In this document: positions 1 to 9,077 of the stretch, piece after piece
How the letters are laid out: each line of letters opens with the position of its first letter
How positions within the stretch are numbered: the stretch's first letter is position 1
Assembly: GCF_003413745.1 (NCBI RefSeq)
Contig: NZ_QVID01000001.1
Coordinates: 1,674,001-1,738,000, forward strand
Source: Marixanthomonas ophiurae
Lineage (GTDB): Bacteria; Bacteroidota; Bacteroidia; Flavobacteriales; Flavobacteriaceae
DNA length: 64,000 nt
Direction: 5' to 3'
Notes under the pieces: model-generated
What the model was told of the DNA's origin: nothing
The model's database searches: none
What the model saw: the letters and a program-made list of their open reading frames with translations, nothing else
Program-made: the position numbers and the translations under genes

Positions 1-233
1 CCTTCAACATGCCAAGGTTTTTCCTTTAATGCTTTACTAACAGTTTTTTGAATGGAGTTAACAATGGCGTTAACTTGTGTATTTGAGGCACCATTGCAGA
101 TGATAAAATAATCGCAAACAGTGTTTTCTAAATCCCTAAGGTCCAGAATTTCAATATCTTTCCCTTTTACATCTTCAATTCCTTTTAATATCTGAGTAAT
201 AAGTTGATCTGTTTCTTGTTCTTTCTTCGACAT
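1..233 (-). CDS. rsfS: Ribosome silencing factor RsfS (partial, C-terminus off the window)
   Basis: The minus-strand frame opens with ATG at 231-233 and reads MSKKEQETDQ..., then DYFIICNGASNTQVNAI and KPWHVEG, which match the conserved core of the RsfS/Iojap family. RsfS binds ribosomal protein uL14 and blocks subunit joining when nutrients are scarce (family knowledge). The gene runs off the left edge, so only about 77 residues are visible. A Bacteroidota -7 element, TAACTTTG on the minus strand at 253-260, lies 20 bases upstream of the start. It is divergent from birA. Confidence 0.9.
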   Translation of the reverse strand, partial: MSKKEQETDQLITQILKGIEDVKGKDIEILDLRDLENTVCDYFIICNGASNTQVNAIVNSIQKTVSKALKEKPWHVE

Positions 234-317
234 TAACCTAATTTAATTTTCGCAAAGTTATTACTTTTTTGTTTCTTGATACCCTAAAAAAAAGGATATA
301 GCAATAATTTATTACAA

Positions 318-1049
318 GTGAAGATAATCAAACTTAATGCCATTGACTCAACTAACACCTACCTTAAAAGTTTAAACAAGGAAGTTACACTGGAAGATGA
401 AGTAATAGTGCACGCAAAAAATCAGCTTGCAGGGAGGGGACAACGAGCGTCTACTTGGCAATCTAATCCGGGTGAAAGCCTTACATTTAGTGTGTTTAAG
501 CGTATTGCCAACCTGCCTGCTGAAAATCAATTTTTATTAGTTATGCTAACAGCTTTGGCGGTAAAAGATGTGTTAAATGAAATAAAAGTTCCAAATGTAA
601 CTATAAAATGGCCAAACGACATCTTGTCACGTTCTAAAAAGCTTTGTGGTGTTTTAACTGAAAATACGCTGCAAAATACAGCTATAACCTCCTGCATTTC
701 AGGGATTGGGTTAAATGTAAATGAAACAAGTTTTGAAAATCTGCCAGCAGCCACTTCCATAAGAATGGCGACTGAAAAAAAAGTTGATATAGATGAAGTG
801 TTTCTTGCGGTTGTTAAAAGTGTGCTCAAAAGATTAAGAAGTATTCCTGTGGCTAATTTTCAGAAGATAAAACAAGAATACGAAGCTTCTCTTTTCAGAA
901 AAAATAAAGTCTCAACTTTTGAACGTCCTTCAGGTTTACGCTTTAATGGCGTTATAACTGGCATTATGGATTCTGGTGCCCTATTAGTGGAACATGAAAG
1001 TGGAGAGTTGGAGTCCTTTCAAATGAAGGAAATTAGATTGTTGTATTAA
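318..1049 (+). CDS. birA: Biotin--[acetyl-CoA-carboxylase] ligase (catalytic domain only)
   Basis: Attaches biotin to the carrier domain of acetyl-CoA carboxylase in the cytoplasm through biotinyl-AMP. The 243-residue protein shows the biotin/ATP loop GRGQRASTW (residues 39-47) and the family motif KWPND (97-101). There is no N-terminal helix-turn-helix, so this is the short, non-regulatory (group I) ligase and not the E. coli-type repressor. The frame begins with GTG at 318; no better in-frame ATG is near, and the STNTYLK motif expected close to the N-terminus supports this start. It is divergent from rsfS, a common arrangement in flavobacteria. Confidence 0.93.
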   Translation: MKIIKLNAIDSTNTYLKSLNKEVTLEDEVIVHAKNQLAGRGQRASTWQSNPGESLTFSVFKRIANLPAENQFLLVMLTALAVKDVLNEIKVPNVTIKWPNDILSRSKKLCGVLTENTLQNTAITSCISGIGLNVNETSFENLPAATSIRMATEKKVDIDEVFLAVVKSVLKRLRSIPVANFQKIKQEYEASLFRKNKVSTFERPSGLRFNGVITGIMDSGALLVEHESGELESFQMKEIRLLY

Positions 1050-1126
1050 AGGCTTGGAGGATTTGTACTGAATGTAAGTCTATTGAATAGAATTTCGGCT
1101 TTAAACCTTTCCGACCCTTCGGGCCG

Positions 1127-1147
1127 CCTTCCCTTAGCAAGGGAAGG
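1127..1147. repeat. Perfect 9-bp hairpin between convergent genes
   Basis: The arms CCTTCCCTT and AAGGGAAGG pair perfectly around the loop AGC. The hairpin is preceded by a GC-rich stretch (1114-1126, CCCTTCGGGCC-like) that stands out from its AT-rich surroundings. It lies between the convergent ends of birA and the SRPBCC gene. It lacks a clear T-run, so it may be an intergenic repeat rather than a terminator. Confidence 0.6.
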
Positions 1148-1176
1148 AAAAGTAAACTTTAATAAATATAGGTCTA

Positions 1177-1569
1177 TTAAAGCTTTTCCATATTGGTGGT
1201 AAGCGTTTCCAGAAATTTTGAAATAGGGCTTTTTATCATCATAGCCATCATACTGTTAAAGTCACCTTCAAATAAAAGCTCGGTTTTTGATGTAGTTTCA
1301 TCAATAGGTTCCACATTGGCGGTTAACGTAAAAGGCAATTTGTCGCTAATAGCACCTAAAACTACTTCGTTGGGCGGGTTCGTTTCTTTTACTTCCAGAG
1401 CAATTTCGGGCATACCTTTAAGAGCAAAAACAAAAGCATTATCCCTGATTACTTCAAATTTACTGATGTTTTCTGGCATTAATTGCTCAAAGTTTTTTAC
1501 ATCACTTAAAAATAGACAAAGTTCTTCGCCTGATTTATTTACGGTTACTTTTTTACTAGTTAAGTTCAT
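1177..1569 (-). CDS. SRPBCC (START-like) family protein
   Basis: A 130-residue cytoplasmic protein with no signal peptide. The pattern of an N-terminal strand (LTSKKVTVNKS), a helix with FLSDVKNFEQLMP and a long C-terminal helix ending NMEKL fits the helix-grip fold of the SRPBCC/polyketide-cyclase-like superfamily. No catalytic residues can be assigned and the ligand is unknown. It lies 25 bases downstream of pyrE on the same strand and is probably co-transcribed with it, an arrangement I recall from other flavobacteria. Confidence 0.75.
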   Translation of the reverse strand: MNLTSKKVTVNKSGEELCLFLSDVKNFEQLMPENISKFEVIRDNAFVFALKGMPEIALEVKETNPPNEVVLGAISDKLPFTLTANVEPIDETTSKTELLFEGDFNSMMAMMIKSPISKFLETLTTNMEKL

Positions 1570-1594
1570 TTGGTAGTATATGCTTGGTTTGTTT

Positions 1595-2245
1595 TTATTT
1601 TAATTGTGGATTCCAATTAGCAGGATCCATGCGCCATGTAGAAAGCAATGTTTTTTCCATGGAAGAAATATAATTGGATTTTTCGGCTTGTTGCAATAAG
1701 TGATTATAATCACTCAACGTATGGAGTTCAATATTATTTTTTTTGAAATTCTCTTCAGAAACGTCAAAACCATATGTAAATATAGCGAGCATTCCTTTTA
1801 CGTTCAAGTTTGCCTCTTTCAAAGCGTTTGCTGCTAATAAACTACTGTTTCCGGTGCTAATAAGGTCTTCAATAATCACCACGTTTTGATTTGCCTCTAC
1901 AAACCCTTCAATTTTATTTTGCCTACCGTGTTTTTTTGTTTCGGGTCTAATATAACAAAAAGGAAGTCCTAAAATGTCGGCCACCAAAGCTCCAATGCCT
2001 ATGGCTCCTGTAGCTACCCCGGCAATGATATCGGGCTTTCCGTAGAGTATCTCTACTTGTTTTGCTAGGTTTTCTTTAAGGTAATTCCTTATGATGGGAT
2101 AGGACAATGTAATACGGTTATCACAATAAATTGGAGATTTCCATCCTGATGCCCACGTAAACGGGTTTTGTGGTTGTAATTTTATTGCATTAATTTGCAA
2201 TAGTAATTCAGCCGTTTTTTGCGCGGTTTCTTTGTTTAAAATCAT
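1595..2245 (-). CDS. pyrE: Orotate phosphoribosyltransferase
   Basis: Converts orotate and PRPP to orotidine 5'-monophosphate in pyrimidine synthesis. The PRPP-binding signature VVIIEDLISTG ends at residue 132 and is followed by NSSLLAANAL. The conserved N-terminal region NPFTWASGWKSPIYCDNR is also present. The open frame extends to 2377, but the family start is MILNKETAQKT with ATG at 2243-2245, giving 216 residues. The longer version would overlap the divergent NUDIX gene. The next pathway enzyme, pyrF, is encoded far away at 55399. Confidence 0.95.
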   Translation of the reverse strand: MILNKETAQKTAELLLQINAIKLQPQNPFTWASGWKSPIYCDNRITLSYPIIRNYLKENLAKQVEILYGKPDIIAGVATGAIGIGALVADILGLPFCYIRPETKKHGRQNKIEGFVEANQNVVIIEDLISTGNSSLLAANALKEANLNVKGMLAIFTYGFDVSEENFKKNNIELHTLSDYNHLLQQAEKSNYISSMEKTLLSTWRMDPANWNPQLK

Positions 2246-2252
2246 ACTGCAA

Positions 2253-2882
2253 ATGTATAAAGTTTTTGTTAAAGATATCCCCATAATTCTTTCAACTGAA
2301 GAAAATATTGGCGAACAATACACTTCCATACCACTTAATCTAGTCAGGTTTAAGAAACTGGTTAAAAAAATAAGCAAAGGTGAATTGCTTTATGTGAATC
2401 TCTACCATAAAAACGAAGAGAAGCTAGAGCGATTTCTTCGGAAAAAACTACCTGTAGTTGAAGCGGCTGGAGGTATGGTTTTTAATGATAAGCAAGAAAT
2501 TCTTTTTATCTACCGTAATAAAAAGTGGGATTTGCCAAAAGGTAAAATTGAAAAGAAAGAAACTCACGAAGAAGCTGCTATGCGGGAAGTAATGGAAGAA
2601 ACTGGAGTGCAAGATCTTGAAATACGAGAATTTTTAATGAAAACCTACCATGTTTTTAAACGGAATGGAAAGTTTAAGTTAAAAGTTACATATTGGTATA
2701 ATATGTATAGTAATTATGAAGGCGAACTTAGACCAGAAGAAAAAGAGGGGATTAAAAAAGCGAAGTGGAAAAACTTCGAAAAATCCCAAAAAGCTTTAAC
2801 TAAAAGCTACGAAAACATTAAATTACTATTTCCGAAGGAATATTTAACCACCCACCCGAACGATCGGGTAACGAAGGTGTGA
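2253..2882 (+). CDS. NUDIX hydrolase
   Basis: A pyrophosphohydrolase of unknown nucleotide substrate. The Nudix box GX5EX7REVXEEXG(V) is intact at residues 97-119 (G97, E103, R111-E112, E115-E116, G118). About 70 residues precede the Nudix fold. I chose ATG at 2253 (MYKVFVKDIP); an upstream in-frame TTG at 2232 would run into the pyrE start. The 5' ends of pyrE and this gene are only 7 bases apart, so each promoter must lie inside the other gene. The 3' end overlaps the convergent M14 peptidase gene by 39 bases. Confidence 0.9.
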   Translation: MYKVFVKDIPIILSTEENIGEQYTSIPLNLVRFKKLVKKISKGELLYVNLYHKNEEKLERFLRKKLPVVEAAGGMVFNDKQEILFIYRNKKWDLPKGKIEKKETHEEAAMREVMEETGVQDLEIREFLMKTYHVFKRNGKFKLKVTYWYNMYSNYEGELRPEEKEGIKKAKWKNFEKSQKALTKSYENIKLLFPKEYLTTHPNDRVTKV

Positions 2883-4592
2883 TGTTTCATAATTAGGCGA
2901 TTGTTTATGTATCCAATCTAACTGTGCATACCAGTTGTTTGCAAAATTAGGGTCGTTTTCTTTTTTAGCTTCAAACTCTTTTTTTACCGCTGGGTTTTCA
3001 TTTAGAAAAACTTCGGCTTTATCCTCCCATACATAGGGTGAAAAACCTTCTTTTTGTTGTAGAATGGCATCGAAAAAATTCCAGTTAAAAAACGAATCAG
3101 TAGCGGTAGGTTCTAAGGTTTCAACTAAGTAGCGTACGCCTTCTTGATTGGTTTTTGCTATATAATCTCCTTTCTTAACTTTAATAGCTTCCGTTTTAGT
3201 TGAGACTTCAGTGTTATAATGTAAATAATGGCCTTCATAAGGTTTTTTTACAGTTTCATAAGATTCAATTTTATATACTTCTGCTGTAATAACTGTATCC
3301 TTTTTTACTTTTTCAAGTTCAATTTTATTTTGTTTCAATAAATCGATTACGTTCCAATAGCCTTGAGGGATAATATAAGATTTTGGAATAGTAACAGATG
3401 CCTTTGGTTTAAAATAATCGTAATAGGTTATTTCTTTTGTATAGGGTTTATTTTGGTCATATTTTAAACGTTTAGAGCCGGTAATTTTACTGTCAATCAT
3501 TTGGTCTTCATACCCTTTAAACTGTCGTGTGGATGTTTTACTGCTATCAATTTTCCATTGTACCGGATACGTAACACCAGCTTTATAGGTCAATTGGTTA
3601 GAATTACGGAGTTGGTGTATTAATTCAGCATCTTTGTCTACGATGTTAATCATACTTTTCATAAGTTCGTAAGTGCCTTCAACCCTATCTTTATAGGGTT
3701 TTAGCATATGGGTCTCTACCATCATACCTAGTGTGTTGAAAAGAGTTGCATATCCAGTGGAATAACGAGGTGAGTCTTTAAATTGTGAAAAGCCACTTTC
3801 TGGTGTCCGGTTAAAAACATTTACATAAGGCGTGATGTCCCACTTTTTCTGTTGAAGAGAATCCTCTAGTTGAGGCATTAATGCATTTTGTGTGTAGGTG
3901 CCTAATTCACCGCCTAATTTATTATGTTGAGTAAACAAATGAGTAAGGGTGTATTGGTAGTCGGCGCCATTACTCACGTGATTGTCTATAAAAACATCTG
4001 GTTTTACAGTACGAAATAGATTGATAAAAGCTTTCGCATTTTTGGTGTCTGCCTTTATAAAGTCGCGATTAAGGTCGTAATTACGGGCATTTCCACGAAA
4101 GCCATATTCCTTAGGACCATTTTGGTTAGTACGGCTGTCGCTATTTCGGTTTAAAGCGCCTCCAATATTATATACGGGTATTGCTGAAATAATAACGTTT
4201 TTTGGAGCCTCTATTTTTCCTTCTGCCAAATCACGGAGCATCAACATTGTGGCGTCAATGCCATCGGGTTCACCCGGATGAATACCATTATTGATAAGAA
4301 TAACAACTTTATCTTTTTGATTTTTAAATTCAGACTCAAAGCTGCGGTTAGGATTAAAGGTTACTAATGTTAAAGGCTCACCAGAGTCAGTTTGCTGCAT
4401 GGTATACATGGCGATGGAAGTATAGTTATCTGCCAGAGTTTGGTAAAATTCCATTACTTGGGTATAGGTACTTGTTTCTGTGCCGTTAGATGTTTCAAAA
4501 ACGGTAGTTGACTCTTTGTCTTTTTTAGTGTTATTTGTATTGCATGAATTCAATGCAATAAATAGAAAACAAATAGATATATACTTTTTCAT
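2844..4592 (-). CDS. M14 family zinc carboxypeptidase, lipoprotein
   Basis: A probable periplasmic or surface metallocarboxypeptidase. The N-terminus has a lipoprotein signal ending in LNSC (Cys17). The zinc motif HPGE is at residues 105-108, NARNYDLNRDF at 168-178 matches the substrate-binding arginine region, the third zinc ligand is probably His205 (DNHVSNG), and VETHM (Glu293) fits the catalytic glutamate. At 582 residues it is much longer than the 300-residue catalytic core. The C-terminal half resembles the extra domain of other Bacteroidota M14 proteins. Substrate is unknown. The 3' end overlaps the NUDIX gene. Confidence 0.88.
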   Translation of the reverse strand: MKKYISICFLFIALNSCNTNNTKKDKESTTVFETSNGTETSTYTQVMEFYQTLADNYTSIAMYTMQQTDSGEPLTLVTFNPNRSFESEFKNQKDKVVILINNGIHPGEPDGIDATMLMLRDLAEGKIEAPKNVIISAIPVYNIGGALNRNSDSRTNQNGPKEYGFRGNARNYDLNRDFIKADTKNAKAFINLFRTVKPDVFIDNHVSNGADYQYTLTHLFTQHNKLGGELGTYTQNALMPQLEDSLQQKKWDITPYVNVFNRTPESGFSQFKDSPRYSTGYATLFNTLGMMVETHMLKPYKDRVEGTYELMKSMINIVDKDAELIHQLRNSNQLTYKAGVTYPVQWKIDSSKTSTRQFKGYEDQMIDSKITGSKRLKYDQNKPYTKEITYYDYFKPKASVTIPKSYIIPQGYWNVIDLLKQNKIELEKVKKDTVITAEVYKIESYETVKKPYEGHYLHYNTEVSTKTEAIKVKKGDYIAKTNQEGVRYLVETLEPTATDSFFNWNFFDAILQQKEGFSPYVWEDKAEVFLNENPAVKKEFEAKKENDPNFANNWYAQLDWIHKQSPNYETSHLRYPIVRVGG

Positions 4593-4698
4593 TTTTGAGT
4601 ATTCTTTTCAACAAATATAGCATGTCCTAGCATTTTTTTCTTTTAGTTTTTTAACATATTAATTGTGATTAAAAGCTTTTTAATTTAAATCACTTTAC

Positions 4699-4706
4699 TA
4701 TATTTG
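4699..4706 (+). promoter_or_regulatory. Putative -7 promoter element (TATATTTG)
   Basis: Matches the Bacteroidota consensus TAnnTTTG and lies 33 bases upstream of the secreted-protein start at 4739. I see no convincing -33 TTTG at the right spacing. Confidence 0.5.
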
Positions 4707-4738
4707 TTAGAAGAATATTAAACTTTAAACTTTTTATT

Positions 4739-5629
4739 ATGAAAAAAATTACTTTATTGGTTGCTGCTTTAGCGGTAACAGCATTTACAACAGCACAAAC
4801 AGTGCTGTCACATTCAACAGATAATACCCTTTTTGAAACTGGTTCTGTTGCATGTGCTAGCGATCCAGATCAGGTGCCACAAACCGGAGATGAAGGGTCA
4901 AGTGATAATATTTTCTATAGATCTTATGTGCCTGCAAATTTTGGTATCTCAGGAGATTTTGAGGTTCAAGGAGCTAACTTCTTTATATCATTTCAAGATG
5001 TTGGAGGAACCGATCCAACTTCTTTTTTTACAGTGAGATTTTATGTTTCTGATGGTGTTTTTCCAAATGGAACTTTAATTGAAATTGCTTCTCAAGATTT
5101 ATCAGCTACCGTAGCAGATCATGGCACCCTTTTTGAAGTTACTCTTGATACCCCAGTATCTGTTTCTGCTGATGCCGAAATAGTTATTGGTGTTGATTTT
5201 CCTGAAGCATTACCTGTTCCAGACAATTATGATATTAGAATAGGTATTAATGGTGCTGGTCAAGATGCTCCAAGTTATCTTACATCTGATGCTTGTGGTA
5301 TTGCAATACCTACACCAGCTGCAGATGTTGGTCCTGGTTTTCCAAATAACAATATTATTTTAGATTTAGTTGGTATGGAAGTGTTAGGAGTTAATGAAGA
5401 GTTACTTTCTCAAGTTTCTGTTTATCCAAATCCTGCAACAGATGTTATTAACTTAAATGTTCCTTCTTCTGTAGAATTACAGAATGTATCAATATTTGAT
5501 GTATTAGGAAAAGAAGTAAAGCGCGCATCTGCTAGCCAAGTTAGCATAGCAGATCTTTCTGCTGGTGTTTACATCCTAAAAGCTGAAACCTCTGCAGGTG
5601 AGTTGACTGAAAAAATCGTTAAGAACTAA
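4739..5629 (+). CDS. Secreted protein with T9SS type A sorting domain
   Basis: A signal peptide (residues 1-19, cleavage near TTAQ) is followed by about 190 residues of beta-rich sequence with no family I recognise, and then a type A sorting domain of about 75 residues. The sorting domain shows VSVYPNPATDVINL, IFDVLGKEV, LSAGVYILK and a basic end KIVKN. Such domains direct export across the outer membrane by the type IX system and are usually removed (family knowledge). Codon use matches the surroundings. It is followed by a strong terminator at 5656, so it is probably monocistronic. It could be an adhesin or a surface structural protein. Confidence 0.85.
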   Translation: MKKITLLVAALAVTAFTTAQTVLSHSTDNTLFETGSVACASDPDQVPQTGDEGSSDNIFYRSYVPANFGISGDFEVQGANFFISFQDVGGTDPTSFFTVRFYVSDGVFPNGTLIEIASQDLSATVADHGTLFEVTLDTPVSVSADAEIVIGVDFPEALPVPDNYDIRIGINGAGQDAPSYLTSDACGIAIPTPAADVGPGFPNNNIILDLVGMEVLGVNEELLSQVSVYPNPATDVINLNVPSSVELQNVSIFDVLGKEVKRASASQVSIADLSAGVYILKAETSAGELTEKIVKN

Positions 5630-5655
5630 GTAAACGTTCTTTACTTTATTATTAT

Positions 5656-5686
5656 AGAGCCTCGCGAAAGCGAGGCTCTTTTTTGT
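5656..5686 (+). terminator. Rho-independent terminator
   Basis: Arms AGAGCCTCG and CGAGGCTCT with loop CGAAAG, followed by TTTTTT. It ends the T9SS-protein transcript. Confidence 0.9.
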
Positions 5687-5689
5687 TTT

Positions 5690-5980
5690 ACGCATGTGTA
5701 GTTATTTTAATTCACACAGTTTTTTTCTTGTTATAAAAATCAGCTATAGTAAGGCAATATTTACGAAGCGTTTTATGCCATGATTACAAGCAAGGTTTTA
5801 TGGTGTATTTGGTATTAAGTCAGATAAAACTTCATATAGCAGAATAACGAGGCTTACTTTATCACTAGAGTATTTGAATTGAATGGGGTGGGAGAGTCTT
5901 TAACTATCTGTCTAAACCAATACAGTTGTCTTTTAAAACTTTTATAAGATAGTTTTTGAATAAACCCTTACTATTAATCA
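5690..5980. other. Intergenic stretch without recognisable genes
   Basis: Within the 417 bases between the T9SS gene and rho I see two terminators at the edges. The middle 290 bases hold no convincing reading frame, RNA fold or repeat. Confidence 0.6.
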
Positions 5981-5983
5981 ATA

Positions 5984-6020
5984 AAAAAACCGGATATACA
6001 TTTGCTTGTATATCCGGTTT
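5984..6020 (-). terminator. Rho-independent terminator of rho
   Basis: A 14-bp perfect stem (AAACCGGATATACA and its complement) with an A-run on the plus strand, that is a T-run on the minus strand. It lies 27 bases beyond the rho stop codon. Confidence 0.9.
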
Positions 6021-6046
6021 CTTATTTAATCTATATTGACTACTAC

Positions 6047-7732
6047 TTAACCATTCATAGAGACCAAAAACTCTTCGTTGTTCTTGGTGTGTTTTACTTT
6101 GTCGTTAATAAACTCCATAGCTTCAACTGGATTCATATCTGCTAAGTATTTGCGCAATACCCACATACGTTGTATCACGTTATCATCGAGCAATAGATCA
6201 TCTCTACGGGTGCTTGAAGATGTAAGGTCGATGGCAGGGAAGATTCTTCGGTTAGATATTTTTCTATCCAATTGAAGTTCCATATTACCAGTTCCTTTAA
6301 ATTCTTCAAAAATAACCTCGTCCATTTTAGATCCAGTTTCGGTAAGCGCTGTAGCAATAATACTCAACGAACCGCCATTTTCAATATTACGGGCAGCACC
6401 AAAGAAACGCTTTGGTTTATGTAATGCATTGGCATCTACACCACCACTTAATATTTTACCACTAGCAGGTTGTACAGTATTATAAGCACGAGCTAAACGT
6501 GTAATAGAATCAAGTAAGATAACGACATCGTGACCACATTCTACCAATCGCTTGGCTTTATCAATAACGATGTTGGCAACCCGAACGTGTTCGGTAGCTT
6601 CTTTATCAAAGGTTGATGCAACTACTTCACCTTGTACGTTACGCTGCATATCGGTAACCTCTTCTGGACGCTCATCAATTAGTAAAATAATTTGATATAC
6701 TTCTGGGTGATTTGCCGCAATACCGTTAGCAATGTCTTTTAATAACATTGTTTTACCAGTCTTAGGCTGTGATACAATCATCCCACGTTGGCCTTTACCA
6801 ATAGGGGAAAACATATCTATTATTCTCGTTGAAATAGTACTTTGTCTCTCGGCAATATTAAATTTTTCCTGCGGGAATAAGGGTGTTAAATGTTCAAAAG
6901 CTACACGGTCTCTTACTACATGAGGATTTAAGCCATTAATTTTTGAAATTTTAATCAATGGGAAATATTTTTCACCTTCTTTTGGAGGGCGTACTTCACC
7001 AAAAACAGTATCGCCTGTTTTTAACCCGAACAAACGGATTTGCGATTGCGATACGTAAATATCATCAGGAGATGATAGGTAGTTGTAATCACTAGAGCGT
7101 AAAAAGCCATAACCGTCTTGCATAATATCAAGAACACCTTCACTCTCTATAATACCGTCAAACTCATAATCTGGTTCTTTATAGCGATTTCTGCTGTCTT
7201 TATTACCGTTATTGCGGTTGTCTTTTTGGTGACTTTTATTATTGGTATTGTCTCTTTTAGACTTCGGATGCTTTTTCTTATTATCTGAAGAGTTGTTACT
7301 GTTCTTCTTGTTATCGTTGTCATTTAAGTTCTTGTTCCGCTTTTCATTGTCATTAGAACTTTTATTCCGCTTATCAGAGTCATTCGAGCTTTTACTGCGT
7401 TTATCAGTATCGTTCGATTTTTTTGGATCATTTTTTGTGTCCTGACTTTTTTTAGCGTTGCGGTTGTCATTGCTTTTGCTTCGCTGCTGTTGCGGTTTGT
7501 TTTGCGATGAAGATCGACTTTTGTCTTTAGGTTCTTCTTTTTTAGAAGTTGTATGGGGCGTATCGCTTTTTGCAATTTCCTTAACTGCACTAGGATTCGC
7601 AGCTTGGTAATCGAGAATTTGGTATACCAAGTCAAGTTTCTTAAAACTACGGTATTTTGGGACGTTCAGTTTTTTTGCTAATTCCTGAAGCTCAGGTAGC
7701 TTTTTTGCTTTTAATTCTGAAATTTCAAACAT
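6047..7732 (-). CDS. rho: Transcription termination factor Rho
   Basis: A hexameric RNA helicase that ends transcription. Domains: N-terminal SAP-like region (1-45); a low-complexity insert of about 130 residues (55-185) rich in K, N, S, D and R, with repeated NDxxKRxKSSND units; a cold-shock RNA-binding domain (195-260); and the RecA-like ATPase with Walker A PKTGKT (323-328), [11 protein letters not shown] and [13 protein letters not shown]. At 561 residues it is longer than the 419-residue E. coli Rho, entirely because of the insert. Such inserts are known in Bacteroidota Rho. It is divergent from DUF4293 and has its own terminator. Confidence 0.98.
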   Translation of the reverse strand: MFEISELKAKKLPELQELAKKLNVPKYRSFKKLDLVYQILDYQAANPSAVKEIAKSDTPHTTSKKEEPKDKSRSSSQNKPQQQRSKSNDNRNAKKSQDTKNDPKKSNDTDKRSKSSNDSDKRNKSSNDNEKRNKNLNDNDNKKNSNNSSDNKKKHPKSKRDNTNNKSHQKDNRNNGNKDSRNRYKEPDYEFDGIIESEGVLDIMQDGYGFLRSSDYNYLSSPDDIYVSQSQIRLFGLKTGDTVFGEVRPPKEGEKYFPLIKISKINGLNPHVVRDRVAFEHLTPLFPQEKFNIAERQSTISTRIIDMFSPIGKGQRGMIVSQPKTGKTMLLKDIANGIAANHPEVYQIILLIDERPEEVTDMQRNVQGEVVASTFDKEATEHVRVANIVIDKAKRLVECGHDVVILLDSITRLARAYNTVQPASGKILSGGVDANALHKPKRFFGAARNIENGGSLSIIATALTETGSKMDEVIFEEFKGTGNMELQLDRKISNRRIFPAIDLTSSSTRRDDLLLDDNVIQRMWVLRKYLADMNPVEAMEFINDKVKHTKNNEEFLVSMNG

Positions 7733-7901
7733 TTAAAAATTGTGTGTGTTTAATTATAATAATTGAGTCCTTTGAGAAGGTACTATTATTGAATATTTTT
7801 TTTGAAGATTAAGTAACCGTTATTGAGGTGGTTACGAATAGATACTGCAATGATACAACAATATTTTAAATTTTGCTTGTAATTTTTTTAAAAAGAAACC
7901 C

Positions 7902-7909
7902 TATTTTTG
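7902..7909 (+). promoter_or_regulatory. Putative promoter of the DUF4293 gene
   Basis: TATTTTTG fits the Bacteroidota -7 consensus TAnnTTTG. A TTG at 7877-7879 lies 22 bases upstream, as expected for the -33 element. The start codon follows at 7932. Confidence 0.6.
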
Positions 7910-7931
7910 CCAATAACAGCAAATTAATTAT

Positions 7932-8342
7932 ATGTTACAACGCATGCAGACCGTATATTTGATTATTTCGGCCCTTATAATGGGAGCTTTGTATATGTGG
8001 TTTCCTGTGGTACAGGATGAAGCTGGTGTTATAGTAATTGAGCGAAGCGAACCCTTAGTGTTTGGTTTAATTTTCGGTTCTATCGCTTTAACAATTATTT
8101 CAATTTTGAGTTTTAAAAAACGGCAACGACAGTTTGTCCTTAACCGTTTAAACATCATATTAAACTTTGTATTACTGGGAGTTTTCGTTTACAGGTCGCT
8201 AACCATATCCGGAGAAACATTAGTTTCAGAGAAGGGTATTGGGGTCTTGCTTCCCATCATTTCTATCGTTTTTTTAGTGTTGGCCAATAAGGCCATTAAA
8301 AGGGATGAAGACCTTGTAAAATCAGTGGATCGTTTACGGTAA
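7932..8342 (+). CDS. DUF4293 family integral membrane protein
   Basis: 136 residues beginning MLQRMQTVYLIISALIMGALYMWF, the typical opening of DUF4293, a Bacteroidota-only family. Four membrane segments are visible, near residues 7-25, 41-58, 73-90 and 104-122. Function is unknown. The divergent pairing with rho recurs in flavobacteria as far as I recall. A strong terminator follows. Confidence 0.85.
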   Translation: MLQRMQTVYLIISALIMGALYMWFPVVQDEAGVIVIERSEPLVFGLIFGSIALTIISILSFKKRQRQFVLNRLNIILNFVLLGVFVYRSLTISGETLVSEKGIGVLLPIISIVFLVLANKAIKRDEDLVKSVDRLR

Positions 8343-8371
8343 ACCGTTACATCTTAGTATATTTTAGTGCG

Positions 8372-8407
8372 AACCCCCAAAGGATGCCACCTTTGGGGGT
8401 TTTTTAT
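8372..8407 (+). terminator. Rho-independent terminator
   Basis: Arms AACCCCCAAAGG and CCTTTGGGGGTT around a short loop, followed by a T-run. It ends the DUF4293 transcript. Confidence 0.9.
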
Positions 8408-8415
8408 TTCTGTTT

Positions 8416-8475
8416 TGGTGGTTGAGTGATTTTTTGTAGAACATCGTTCTACAGAAAATCGTATCGAAACCACCA
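8416..8475. repeat. Dispersed palindromic repeat, copy 1
   Basis: A long hairpin. The outer arms TGGTGGTT (8416-8423) and AACCACCA (8468-8475) pair perfectly. The inner arm 8428-8442 pairs with 8446-8460, with one wobble, around the loop ATC. The ends GGTGGYTGAGTG and TATCGAARCYACC are shared with the copy at 18567-18646. Confidence 0.75.
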
Positions 8476-8478
8476 ACT

Positions 8479-8970
8479 TTAGCGCTTAAACTCGATCACC
8501 TCTAAATTTTGAATGTTCCCCTTGTCTACTTCAAACCGTAGCATCGTACGTACGGTGTGAAACCCATGCTTGCCAATGGCACCAGGATTCATATGTAACA
8601 ATCCATTTTTTTTATCAGGCATCACTTTTAGTATATGTGAATGCCCACAAATAAATAATTTTGGGGGATTTTGATATAGCTCTTCTCTCACGCGTTTATC
8701 ATAACGACCAGGATAGCCACCAATATGCGTAATCCATACATCAACCCCTTCACAGGTAAATCGATTGTTCAACGGAAATTCTTTTCTAGCCTTGTCACCG
8801 TCAATGTTTCCGTAAACGGCGCGTAGTGTTTTAATTTGTTGTAAGGTGTCAGTAACTATTAAGTTACCTATATCACCTGCATGCCAAACTTCATCAGCTT
8901 GCTTTGCATATTTTAATATGTCGTTGTCTATATGGCTGTGCGTGTCACTAAGAAGCAGTATTTTTTTCAA
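8479..8970 (-). CDS. YfcE/MJ0936-type metallophosphoesterase
   Basis: A 163-residue cytoplasmic phosphodiesterase of the calcineurin-like fold. The metal-binding motifs are all present: SDTHSH near residue 8, HAGDIGN near 30, YGNID (GN.D) near 54, THIGGYPG near 82 and CGHSH near 108. The family hydrolyses phosphodiesters in vitro and its physiological substrate is usually unknown. It is divergent from truA. Confidence 0.9.
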   Translation of the reverse strand: MKKILLLSDTHSHIDNDILKYAKQADEVWHAGDIGNLIVTDTLQQIKTLRAVYGNIDGDKARKEFPLNNRFTCEGVDVWITHIGGYPGRYDKRVREELYQNPPKLFICGHSHILKVMPDKKNGLLHMNPGAIGKHGFHTVRTMLRFEVDKGNIQNLEVIEFKR

Positions 8971-9069
8971 TCTGTATGGTGTTATTCGGTTCGTACTTCA
9001 AAAATAATATTTCGTAACTAGTACTTTTTATTTCGTTAATTGTACCTCGTATTTCGAACTTGGTTTTCG

Positions 9070-9077
9070 TATTTTTG
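9070..9077 (+). promoter_or_regulatory. Putative -7 element of truA (TATTTTTG)
   Basis: Exact match to TAnnTTTG. It overlaps the first possible GTG start (9077), which argues that translation of truA begins further downstream. The 80 bases upstream are made of degenerate TTCGTA/TACTTCG repeats. Confidence 0.6.
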
